A DNA stretch of 22,838 bases, from contig JAYYZV010000109.1 of the NCBI GenBank assembly GCA_036339975.1, positions 1-22,838 of the forward strand, written 5' to 3'. This document shows, one piece after another, positions 1-7,374 of this stretch; the first letter of the stretch is position 1, and each line of letters begins with the position of its first letter. A program made the position numbers and the translations under genes. Source of the stretch: UBA830 sp036339975. GTDB taxonomy: Bacteria; Pseudomonadota; Alphaproteobacteria; MPNO01; UBA830. A model generated the notes under the pieces. It was not told the origin of the DNA and made no database searches. It saw only the letters and a program-made list of their open reading frames with translations.

Positions 1-165
1 GAAGCAAAGGGTACAGGCTTCGACGTGAAGACAATGCGAAGGGTGATTAGCCTCAGAAAAATGGATGCTAGCGACCGTCAGGAGGCCGAGTTCTTACTTG
101 ATACTTATTTGTCGGCGCTCGGTATGATAGATCAACCTGCAGCACCGGTGCAGGCAGCAGAGTAG
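1..165 (+). CDS. gapR: GapR-family (DUF2312) nucleoid protein, 3' end only
   Basis: The reading frame is open from base 1 to the TAG at 163-165 and gives the last 54 residues; the start lies outside the window. The segment beginning EAKGTGFDVKTMRRVISLRK, followed by KMDASDRQEAEFLLDTYLSA, matches the conserved C-terminal part of DUF2312 proteins. These are small alpha-helical proteins best known as Caulobacter GapR, which binds overtwisted or AT-rich DNA, aids topoisomerase action during replication, and is widespread in alphaproteobacteria. The acidic and Ala/Pro-rich tail after LGM is the usual variable end. The family call rests on remembered conservation of this segment; the function is from the family and is not visible in the fragment. 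Confidence 0.85.
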   Translation, partial: EAKGTGFDVKTMRRVISLRKMDASDRQEAEFLLDTYLSALGMIDQPAAPVQAAE

Positions 166-292
166 GCAAATATATCAACCTTACAGAAGGTTCCGGTTTT
201 AGCTCGGTGTCTCTTGCTCTGGCGTTTCCGTGCTTAAAAAATTTGGTGCTAAATGGTCGCCTCGCATGCGGTCGGTAAGTTGCCAGATAAGC

Positions 293-994
293 CTAAAATT
301 TCTCTACCCACGGGCGGAGTTCTATTTCCCACGTCCAAGAAGACCGGTGTTGGCGATGAACGTGCAGATAATCCTTGGCTATCTCATCAGGTCTTAGCAT
401 CGCGTCTTTCCCACGTTTTGCTGCGCGTTTATCGTCCGGGCCTTGCAGGATGCCGCCATCGATCACGAAGTGTGCTACGTGGATGTTCTGCGGCTGTAGC
501 TCACGCGCTAATGACTGCGCCAAGCCGCGCAGCCCGAATTTACCCATCGCGAATGAAGACGAATTCGCATAGCCCTTGACACTAGCAGAAGCGCCGGTCA
601 GCAGGATCGTTCCGCTATTTCGGACGATCATCTGTTTTGCAGCTGCCTGAGCAACAAGAAAACCGCCAAAGCAACTGACTTCGATGGCGGCGCGAACCGC
701 TTCGATATCCAGATCCTGCACCGGACCCCGTGCGCGGTTTGAAGCATTGTAAATCACCACGTCTGGCTCACCAATATCTGCGCTTACTTTGGCGAACAGT
801 GTTTCCACCTGTTTCGCGTCCGTCGCATCGCAGGCATAAGCTGTTGCGCGAGTCTCTTCACATAAGCCGGAGAGTTTATCGGTATTACGCGCCGCGATGG
901 CAACATCCATACCCTCCGATGCAAACAGTCTAGCAAGGGAGGCACTCAAGCCGCTTCCGGTGCCCACGATGAGTGCTGTTTCTTTATCGCCCAT
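293..994 (-). CDS. SDR-family oxidoreductase with Phe at the catalytic Tyr position
   Basis: This 233-residue protein has the length and fold of a classical short-chain dehydrogenase/reductase. The N-terminal nucleotide-binding motif is GTGSGLSAS (residues 11-19), the NNAG-equivalent is YNAS (82-85), the active-site serine is probably S136, and the lysine is K152. The residue that should be the catalytic Tyr is Phe148 (SFAMGK, codon TTC at 551-553). SDRs of the type with ARELQP followed by HVAHFVIDGG often carry Phe here, as far as I recall, so this may be family-typical, but it argues against ordinary Tyr-based hydride-transfer chemistry. A purine-rich ribosome site (GGGGAGAGAG) precedes the ATG at 994. 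It is followed convergently by gapR and preceded by the lipoprotein gene on the same strand, with a 49-base gap. Substrate unknown. Confidence 0.85.
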   Translation of the reverse strand: MGDKETALIVGTGSGLSASLARLFASEGMDVAIAARNTDKLSGLCEETRATAYACDATDAKQVETLFAKVSADIGEPDVVIYNASNRARGPVQDLDIEAVRAAIEVSCFGGFLVAQAAAKQMIVRNSGTILLTGASASVKGYANSSSFAMGKFGLRGLAQSLARELQPQNIHVAHFVIDGGILQGPDDKRAAKRGKDAMLRPDEIAKDYLHVHRQHRSSWTWEIELRPWVEKF

Positions 995-1043
995 TTTTTC
1001 TCTCTCCCCGGTTAAAACTAATTGGGAATATTCTAGTTTATTG

Positions 1044-1637
1044 TCAGTTTACTTTGGGCGGTCTTATCCAAGCGTGGTTAACTACCTTCTTAACCCTCTC
1101 AGCGTTGCGGATGACGTCCAAAACTATGTTCATTTCCTGCTGCGATCGACTTGCACCGATTAAGTAGACGACACCATTGACAGACCGCCAGCGGTAATTA
1201 ATGGACCGGATGTCCTTGGTTCGGAGCAACTTTACTTTTAGCTTGGTTTCGATCCATAGATCGTTCGCAGCTGCGACGGGGCCGTAATCTCGGGTGACCT
1301 GCATTTCGTTGATGATACGTTTGACTCCCGTGACGCTGCGCACCAAATCCGACGCGCGTTTTTTGTTCTGAGGGAATTTGACAGTGCCAGTCAACATTAC
1401 GACACGTTCATAGACGTCGGTGGAAATTTCCGTGAAAAGATCACTATACCGATTGCCGATCAGTGCTTCCGTGATGTCAAAAGTAATTGCCGCGTCGTCG
1501 CGTAGGGTCTCGATGGACCTATCTTCGAGAGGCGACGAGGCTACATTGACTAAGCCGGTAGGTTGGGTGCAGGCGGCAAGTACCACAAAGGTGCCGGCAG
1601 TGAGGAGTGGTCTGAAGATTCGAGGCAATAAGTTCAC
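1044..1637 (-). CDS. Double BON-domain lipoprotein
   Basis: This is a 197-residue secreted lipoprotein. A hydrophobic signal segment (residues 10-22) ends in the lipobox LAAC, so Cys23 would be lipidated and the mature protein anchored in an envelope membrane; residue +2 is Thr, which favours the outer membrane. Two BON domains follow, at about 45-115 (with the typical LTGTVKFPQNKKRASDLV stretch) and about 120-192 (VNGVVYLIGASRSQQEMNIV). This architecture is that of the DolP/OsmY/YraP group, which binds phospholipid and supports envelope integrity. The gene lies downstream of the acyl-CoA ligase on the same strand with a 128-base gap that contains two palindromes and may hold its own promoter. 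No partner is visible. The family assignment is firm; the role is inferred. Confidence 0.85.
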   Translation of the reverse strand: MNLLPRIFRPLLTAGTFVVLAACTQPTGLVNVASSPLEDRSIETLRDDAAITFDITEALIGNRYSDLFTEISTDVYERVVMLTGTVKFPQNKKRASDLVRSVTGVKRIINEMQVTRDYGPVAAANDLWIETKLKVKLLRTKDIRSINYRWRSVNGVVYLIGASRSQQEMNIVLDVIRNAERVKKVVNHAWIRPPKVN

Positions 1638-1686
1638 TATCCGGGCTCCTTATCGACGGTCTGGACCGCAGCAGCCCGAGAAGGCC

Positions 1687-1725
1687 ACTGAAATTCAGTT
1701 CCTATAAACAGGCATTCTCGAGAAT
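1687..1725. promoter_or_regulatory. Two palindromes upstream of the BON lipoprotein gene
   Basis: Two perfect inverted repeats lie 50-88 bases upstream of the lipoprotein start: ACTGAAATTCAGT at 1687-1699 and ATTCTCGAGAAT at 1714-1725. Their centres are about 27 bases apart, and they sit in the only sizeable gap between the acyl-CoA ligase and lipoprotein genes. They could be operator half-sites or transcript hairpins. No poly-U tract follows either on the minus strand, so neither is a convincing terminator of the ligase gene. Confidence 0.35.
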
Positions 1726-1765
1726 CATAAATATAAATCCGACGAAACTTTCGGTTATTAAATAT

Positions 1766-3535
1766 TTAGCGCACGTATAGGGCTTCGAGAAGATCGCCGT
1801 AGCGGCTTTTGATAATGTGGCGACGTATTTTTAGGGACGGTGTCATCATTTCGTTTTCGATGGTGAAGGCTTCTTCTATTAGCACGAAGCGGCGGACCTT
1901 TTCGATGACAGAAAGATCAGCATTGACGCGGTCAAGGGCGGCCGATATCGATTTTCGGAACTCGTCGTCAACCACGAGGGCGCCAATGTCTTTGGTCTTG
2001 CTATTTTCCTTTGCCCAGTCGTCAACGAAATCAGAATCCGGCACAATCAGCGCTGATAGGTTTGGTTTGTTATCACCATAGACCATAGCCTGAGCGATCT
2101 CCGGTTGTAGGGTGAGAAAGCCCTCGATCCGTTGGGGGGCAATGTTGTCGCCACCGGCGTTCACGATGATATCTTTTTTTCGGTCGGTGATTGTTAAAAA
2201 CCCGTCTTCATCGACTTCACCAATATCTCCAGTGTGAAGCCAACCACCAGTTATCGCCTCCGCTGTTGCATCGGGCATATTCCAGTATCCCTGCATCACC
2301 AACTCGCCTTTTACCAGAATTTCGCCGTCATTAGCGATCTTCAAGTCGACGTCGACCAATTTAGGCCCGACCGTGTGAAATTTGTTTTTGTGTGGAAGGT
2401 TACAGCTGATAAGAGGTGCGGCTTCGGTCTGGCCATATCCCTGAAATAGGGGCACGTCTAACGCTTCGAAAAACGTCCCTATATCATAATTTAGCGGGGC
2501 GCCACCGGATACCATAGCCTTCAGACGGCCGCCGAACCGTCCTGAGACTTTTTTACGGACAAGTCTAGTCAGCAGCGGATCGAGCAGGGCCTCGCCGAGG
2601 CTCATACCGTTACCTTCGTATCTCTTGCGACCAATTTCCACCGCCTTCATGAAAAGTTTTTCAGATAGGCCACCTTTCTGCTGAATGCCGCGAGTAATCC
2701 GCCCATGCATTGTTTCGTATAAACGAGGCACCGCTGTCATAATCGTCGGACTAACCTCCTCCATATTTGCGGCGAGTTTATCAACCCCTTCGGCATAGTA
2801 TACCTGTGCTTTGATTGACATTGGGAACATCAGGCCCGCCGTATGTTCGTATGAATGCGACAGTGGCAAGAAAGATAAGAACTTCTCCTCCTCGAGACCG
2901 AGTTTCGATAATAAATCGTATGCGCCCTTGCAGTTTGAGATGATTGAGCCGTGGCTGAGCATAACACCCTTCGGCGAGCCGCCGGTGCCTGAGGTGTATA
3001 TTAGGCACGATGTGTCGTCTCGTAAGATGCCGCTAGTGTCTGGTGCTTGGTGAGTATTTTCCGCAATTAGGTCATCCCAAAGAAGAACGGATAAGCTATC
3101 TGGAGAATTCGATAGAGGCGCCATGGAGATGATGAATTCCAGCCCTATTTCTAGGGCTGCTGGCAGCAGATTTTCCGCCAAAGTATCGCCAGAGACTATG
3201 GCGCCTTTGGCGCCGCTGTCTTGGAGTACATGGATATGATCCGAAATCTGGTTGGTCGTATAAGTCGGAACTGAGATGCCGCCAGTCGTCATGATGGCTA
3301 TATCGGCGACCATCCAATCGGGGCGGCTTTCCGACACAAGTGCCACACGATCGCCTTTCCTAACCCCTAAGGCGATAAGGGCATTGCTCATGGCTGCGGC
3401 CCGGTCGTGGGCCTCGGTGCCCGTCATCGGTTGCCATTCGCCTTGGCGCTTAGTCCACAGAAACGGCCTGTCCCCGATCTCCGCGGTATTGGCGAAAAAA
3501 ATTTCTGGTAGGCTGGTCGCGTTATCATAATCCAT
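1766..3535 (-). CDS. Long-chain fatty-acid--CoA ligase (AMP-forming, FAA1-type)
   Basis: This 589-residue member of the adenylate-forming ANL superfamily activates a carboxylic acid to acyl-AMP and then acyl-CoA. Visible motifs are the ATP loop TSGTGGSPKG (181-190), the A5 motif GYGQTE (366-371), TGD with Asp437, DRKKDIIV (451-458), and the C-terminal catalytic lysine in TPSLKIRR (Lys569). Length and motif spacing fit the bacterial FAA1/FadD15 long-chain acyl-CoA synthetase group, which often contains the LSHSYEHTAG segment seen here. The second Thr of the usual TSGTTG loop is Gly. No signal peptide or membrane segment is evident. The ATG at 3535 has an AGAGGG site upstream and faces the oligopeptidase gene across a 64-base divergent gap. 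A fatty acid substrate is likely; chain length cannot be read. Confidence 0.92.
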   Translation of the reverse strand: MDYDNATSLPEIFFANTAEIGDRPFLWTKRQGEWQPMTGTEAHDRAAAMSNALIALGVRKGDRVALVSESRPDWMVADIAIMTTGGISVPTYTTNQISDHIHVLQDSGAKGAIVSGDTLAENLLPAALEIGLEFIISMAPLSNSPDSLSVLLWDDLIAENTHQAPDTSGILRDDTSCLIYTSGTGGSPKGVMLSHGSIISNCKGAYDLLSKLGLEEEKFLSFLPLSHSYEHTAGLMFPMSIKAQVYYAEGVDKLAANMEEVSPTIMTAVPRLYETMHGRITRGIQQKGGLSEKLFMKAVEIGRKRYEGNGMSLGEALLDPLLTRLVRKKVSGRFGGRLKAMVSGGAPLNYDIGTFFEALDVPLFQGYGQTEAAPLISCNLPHKNKFHTVGPKLVDVDLKIANDGEILVKGELVMQGYWNMPDATAEAITGGWLHTGDIGEVDEDGFLTITDRKKDIIVNAGGDNIAPQRIEGFLTLQPEIAQAMVYGDNKPNLSALIVPDSDFVDDWAKENSKTKDIGALVVDDEFRKSISAALDRVNADLSVIEKVRRFVLIEEAFTIENEMMTPSLKIRRHIIKSRYGDLLEALYVR

Positions 3536-3599
3536 CGGTAGCCCTCTTGGCGTAAAAGCTGTAGCAATTTATATCCCGGGGAGCTTACGAGAACCATAC

Positions 3600-5399
3600 A
3601 TGACTACTGCCACACTTCAGTCTTCGTCTAAATCGGCTCTTGGCAATTTGCCTGAGTGGGACCTATCTGACCTTTATCCGTCAATAGATAGCGCCGAGCT
3701 TAAGTCGGATTTGGGCCGGGCGGCGAGAGAGGCGCGAGCATTCTCCAATCTTTACAAGGGGAAACTCTCCCGCCTGACAGGCAGTATGCTTGGGGAGGCA
3801 ATCTCGACATATGAGACGATCGACGAAATCATGGGCCGTATCATGTCGTACGCCCAGCTGGTGTATGCGGGGAATATTTCGGACCCTGAGATTGGACGGT
3901 TTTATCAGTCTATGCAGGAACGGCTGAACGGTATCTCGGCCGATGTTTTGTTCTTTCCGCTGGAGCTAAACGAGATTGACGACCGGACAATGTCAAAACA
4001 GCTAAAAACACCGAGGGTGGCGGTCTACAGACCTTGGTTAAACACTATCCGTGCTTTGCGTCCGCACCAGCTTAGCGAGGAGATGGAAAAGTTGTTACAT
4101 GACAAGCGGATTGCGGGCCGAGCAGCCTGGAGCCGTTTGTTTGATGAAACTATGGCCGACATGCGTTTCGTCCATAACGATAGTGAGCTGACATCAGAAG
4201 AAGTGATGAACATGCTCTCCGATCCAGAAGAGGGTGTCCGAGAAGCGAGTGCTAAAACCCTTGGCAAAGAACTGGAAAAACATGCCCGAACGTTTTCCCT
4301 AATCACTAACACATTAGCCAAGGACAAAGAAATCGAGGACCGATGGCGTGGCTTCGCGCGCCCGGAAACGTCCCGCAATCTTGCCAATCAGGTGGAAGAC
4401 GAGGTCGTCGACGCCCTAAATGCGGCGGTGACGGGTTCTTACGCGGATCTGTCGCATCGCTACTACGCGATGAAGGCGACGTGGTTCGGTAAGGAAACCC
4501 TCGACCACTGGGACCGCAACGCCCCGCTGCCGGAGGCGGATAACAGCGTTATTCCCTGGGCTCAGGCGACCGAGACCGTGCTGACCGCGTATCGCGATTT
4601 TTCACCTGACCTTGCCGATATCGGGCAGCGGTTTTTCGACAACGCATGGATCGATGCGCGAGTGCGCGAGGGCAAATCGTCCGGAGCATTCGCCCATCCC
4701 ACCGTGCCGTCGGCACATCCCTATCTGCTGCTCAACTATCAGGGTAAAACGCGCGACGTGATGACGTTGGCGCACGAGCTCGGTCACGGCTGTCACCAGA
4801 TGCTGGCGGCGCCGCAGGGCAACCTGATGGCGGATACGCCGCTGACCCTGGCCGAAACGGCGTCCGTGTTCGGCGAAATGCTGACCTTCCGGAAGATGCT
4901 GCGCGCCGAGGACGACCCGGTGCTGCGCAAGGTCATGCTGGCCGGCAAGGTCGAGGATATGCTCAACACGGTGGTCCGACAGATCGCGTTCTTCAATTTC
5001 GAACTGCGTGTCCACACCGCGCGCCGCGAGGGCGAACTGACTGCCGAAGATATCTGCGATATCTGGATGGAGGTGCAGTCCGAAAGCCTTGGTCCAGCCA
5101 TCCGTTTTAACGACAATTACCGCTGGTACTGGACTTATATTCCCCACTTCATTCACTCCCCCTTCTACGTCTATGCCTATGCGTTCGGCGATTGCCTCGT
5201 GAACTCTCTGTATGCGGCGTACGAACAGGCGGCGGCCGGCTTTGCCGAAAAATATCTCGATATGCTGTGCGCCGGAGGCACGCTGCGGCACCGGGAACTT
5301 CTCGCGCCGTTCGGGCTCGACGCGTCCGATCCGGCGTTCTGGCAGAAAGGCCTGAACGTCGTGCGTGGCATGATCGATGATTTGGAAGAACTGGAGTGA
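3600..5399 (+). CDS. pepF: M3-family oligoendopeptidase F
   Basis: This 599-residue zinc metallopeptidase has the length typical of PepF/M3B enzymes, which cut short peptides in the cytoplasm. The HEXXH motif is H392-E-L-G-H396, and the third metal ligand is expected at Glu419 in LTLAETASVFGEM, about 25 residues on, as in thimet-type peptidases. An N-terminal helical domain (about 20-190) precedes the catalytic domain, and the C-terminal HSPFYVYAYAFG segment is characteristic. The stop overlaps the next gene's GTG start by 4 bases, so the two are translationally coupled. Odd: hand counts give about 51% GC for 3661-4320 and about 62% for sampled rows from 4321 to 4980, a step inside an intact reading frame; see findings. 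Confidence 0.95.
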   Translation: MTTATLQSSSKSALGNLPEWDLSDLYPSIDSAELKSDLGRAAREARAFSNLYKGKLSRLTGSMLGEAISTYETIDEIMGRIMSYAQLVYAGNISDPEIGRFYQSMQERLNGISADVLFFPLELNEIDDRTMSKQLKTPRVAVYRPWLNTIRALRPHQLSEEMEKLLHDKRIAGRAAWSRLFDETMADMRFVHNDSELTSEEVMNMLSDPEEGVREASAKTLGKELEKHARTFSLITNTLAKDKEIEDRWRGFARPETSRNLANQVEDEVVDALNAAVTGSYADLSHRYYAMKATWFGKETLDHWDRNAPLPEADNSVIPWAQATETVLTAYRDFSPDLADIGQRFFDNAWIDARVREGKSSGAFAHPTVPSAHPYLLLNYQGKTRDVMTLAHELGHGCHQMLAAPQGNLMADTPLTLAETASVFGEMLTFRKMLRAEDDPVLRKVMLAGKVEDMLNTVVRQIAFFNFELRVHTARREGELTAEDICDIWMEVQSESLGPAIRFNDNYRWYWTYIPHFIHSPFYVYAYAFGDCLVNSLYAAYEQAAAGFAEKYLDMLCAGGTLRHRELLAPFGLDASDPAFWQKGLNVVRGMIDDLEELE

Positions 5400-6745
5400 C
5401 AGACACCACCGAAAACAATTCTCTCGGCGGACGGGCCAGGCGCTATGCCAAGGTTGGCCGCGCGGTCGGCGGGCTGGCGGCGCGCGTGGCGGGTGAGCGA
5501 TATCTAGGGCTCAGCCTCGACAAGGAAAAGCATGCGGAAGACCTGAAACAAGCGCTGGGCGGGCTGAAAGGGCCGTTGATGAAGGTGGCGCAGATCATGT
5601 CGACCATTCCAGACATGCTGCCTGAGGAATACGTGTCCGAACTGGCGGAGCTGCAATCCAACGCGCCCGCCATGGGCTGGCTGTTCGTCCGCCGCCGCAT
5701 GACCACCGAGCTCGGCGCCGGCTGGCAGGACAGATTCGAGAGCTTTGAAAGGGGGGCTGCGGCCGCCGCTTCCTTGGGTCAGGTGCATCGCGCGGTACAC
5801 CCCGACGGGTACGATCTCGCCTGCAAGCTCCAGTATCCGGATATGACATCGGCGGTCGAAGCCGACCTCAAGCAGCTACGGCTCGTGTTCTCCATATACA
5901 GCCGCTACGACAAGGCGGTCGATTTCAGCAACATTCACCGGGAAGTTTCCGACCGTTTACGCGAAGAGCTGGATTACGAGCTGGAACGCCGTCACATCGA
6001 TCTCTACCAGCTGATGCTAAAGGACGAAACCGGAGTGCACGTGCCCGAACCGGTGCCCGATCTGTCGACCGACCGCCTGCTCACCATGTCGTGGTTGGAC
6101 GGCAAGCGTCTCCTCGACTGGGTGGACGCAGATCTGGAGACGCGTAACCGAGTAGCGGAGAACATGTTTCGCGCCTGGTACGTGCCGTTCTACTATTACG
6201 GCACTATCCACGGCGATCCGCATCTCGGTAATTATTCCGTTCGTGACGACGGGTCTGTCAACCTCATGGATTTTGGCTGTATCCGCATATTTCACTCCCG
6301 CTTCGTCCAGGGGGTGATAGATCTCTACCGCTCGCTGGAATCCGGGGACCACGATCTTGCCGTGCACGCGTATGAAACTTGGGGCTTCAACGATCTGTCG
6401 AACGAGGTTCTGGATACGTTGAATGTGTGGGCGGAATTCGTCTACGGCCCACTTCTGGAAGACCGGCCGCGCAAGATCCAGGACACCGACGGCACCACGT
6501 ACGGCGCCAAGGTGGCCAACAAGGTACATGATGAACTGCGCCGTCTCGGCGGCGTCACGCCGCCGCGCGAATTCGTTCTGATGGACCGGGCGGCGATCGG
6601 GCTCGGCTCGGTTTTTCTGCATCTGAAGGCGGAAATAAACTGGTACCGCCTGTTCCACGACCTGATCGGCGATTTCGATGTCGATACGCTGGAGAAAAGA
6701 CAGGCCGTGGCGCTAGAGAAAACCGGGATCGTCCGGCCGGACTGA
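5396..6745 (+). CDS. ABC1/UbiB (AarF) family kinase-like protein
   Basis: This 449-residue protein belongs to the ABC1/ADCK/UbiB atypical kinase family linked to ubiquinone biosynthesis or lipid handling. Visible motifs are the N-terminal KxGQ-type segment, here KVAQ (63-66); the alanine-rich nucleotide loop AAAAASLGQVHRA (121-133); the probable ATP lysine Lys144 in CKLQYPDM; the catalytic HGDPHLGN (272-279); and DFG (292-294). KVAQ in place of KxGQ is, as I recall, common in the alphaproteobacterial branch. I see no C-terminal transmembrane pair like that of E. coli UbiB, so this is probably a soluble paralogue rather than UbiB itself. The start is GTG at 5396 inside the pepF stop (GTGA overlap). 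COQ9 also lies in this window, so the cell clearly makes ubiquinone; the direct link is inferred. Confidence 0.88.
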   Translation: MTDTTENNSLGGRARRYAKVGRAVGGLAARVAGERYLGLSLDKEKHAEDLKQALGGLKGPLMKVAQIMSTIPDMLPEEYVSELAELQSNAPAMGWLFVRRRMTTELGAGWQDRFESFERGAAAAASLGQVHRAVHPDGYDLACKLQYPDMTSAVEADLKQLRLVFSIYSRYDKAVDFSNIHREVSDRLREELDYELERRHIDLYQLMLKDETGVHVPEPVPDLSTDRLLTMSWLDGKRLLDWVDADLETRNRVAENMFRAWYVPFYYYGTIHGDPHLGNYSVRDDGSVNLMDFGCIRIFHSRFVQGVIDLYRSLESGDHDLAVHAYETWGFNDLSNEVLDTLNVWAEFVYGPLLEDRPRKIQDTDGTTYGAKVANKVHDELRRLGGVTPPREFVLMDRAAIGLGSVFLHLKAEINWYRLFHDLIGDFDVDTLEKRQAVALEKTGIVRPD

Positions 6746-6824
6746 CCCGCCTGTCTGTCATTGCATTTGGCGAAGCATTGAAACAATCTGGGCGGCCTTC
6801 TGCTGGCTGGGAAAGGTAGGATTA

Positions 6825-7283
6825 ATGGAAGTCAGACGAGTAGTCACCGGACACGATGCGGACGGAAAATCCTGCGTGATTATCGACGATATAGCGTCCA
6901 ACGGGACATCGCGGCGCCCGGGGCACGATTCACGGCTGATCTGGGTAACCGATGCCGCGCCTGCGTCCTACGACGGAAATGAAGATACCGGCGCGCGCCA
7001 CGTCGGCCGCCCGCCGCCGGAAAATGGTACCTTGATGCGTATTCTGGAAATCCAGCCTCATGTCACCGCAGAGGCACATTTTACCGAGACCGTCGACTAT
7101 GTGATCGTGATGTCGGGTGCGATGGACATGGTTCTCGATACGGAAACGGTGCAACTGAGGGCCGGGGACGTCCTGGTACAGCGCGGCACGATGCATAATT
7201 GGGTCAATCACGGGCCCGATCCTTGCCGGTTTGCCGCAATCTTGATCGATGCCGAGGGCACGGATCGGAAGGCCTCGGCATAA
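6825..7283 (+). CDS. Cupin-domain protein, first gene of the accessory oxidative block
   Basis: This 152-residue single-domain cupin has its conserved barrel in the second half: HFTETVDYVIVMSGAMDMVLD (split motif 1, about residues 85-105), then LRAGDVLVQRGTMHNWVNHG (motif 2). Motif 1 keeps only one His (AHFTET), followed by Glu, while motif 2 keeps the distal His in GTMHNW. It may therefore bind metal with a reduced ligand set, or act as a non-enzymatic or isomerase-like cupin. An AGGTAGGA ribosome site precedes the ATG. The 79-base gap after the kinase-like gene suggests a new transcription unit, and 91 bases separate it from the monooxygenase. The same strand and position suggest it works with the monooxygenase and ThDP enzyme. 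Reaction unknown. Confidence 0.82.
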   Translation: MEVRRVVTGHDADGKSCVIIDDIASNGTSRRPGHDSRLIWVTDAAPASYDGNEDTGARHVGRPPPENGTLMRILEIQPHVTAEAHFTETVDYVIVMSGAMDMVLDTETVQLRAGDVLVQRGTMHNWVNHGPDPCRFAAILIDAEGTDRKASA

Positions 7284-7374
7284 GATGTCGGTTATGTCTC
7301 CGCCTTCCGTTTTTCGCTGCATGTAGTAAACAGAATTTGAGATACTTTTCCCAGACAGAAGAAGGCCGCCCAGA

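Noticed and set aside
166..292. Terminator or RNA gene between gapR and the SDR gene
   Set aside because: I found no convincing GC-rich stem with a T-run, and no tRNA-like fold in these 127 bases.
1640..1720. EcfG-type stress promoter upstream of the BON lipoprotein
   Set aside because: A GGAAC element is present on the minus strand, but no CGTT-type -10 lies 16-17 bases downstream.
4602..5291. 229-codon open frame antisense to pepF
   Set aside because: It lies fully inside the conserved catalytic half of pepF, and its protein is low-complexity (Arg/Gln/His/Val-rich). Long antisense frames are expected where GC is high.
6017..6658. 213-codon open frame antisense to the UbiB-like gene
   Set aside because: It overlaps the kinase core motifs on the other strand and shows no domain or start signal of its own.
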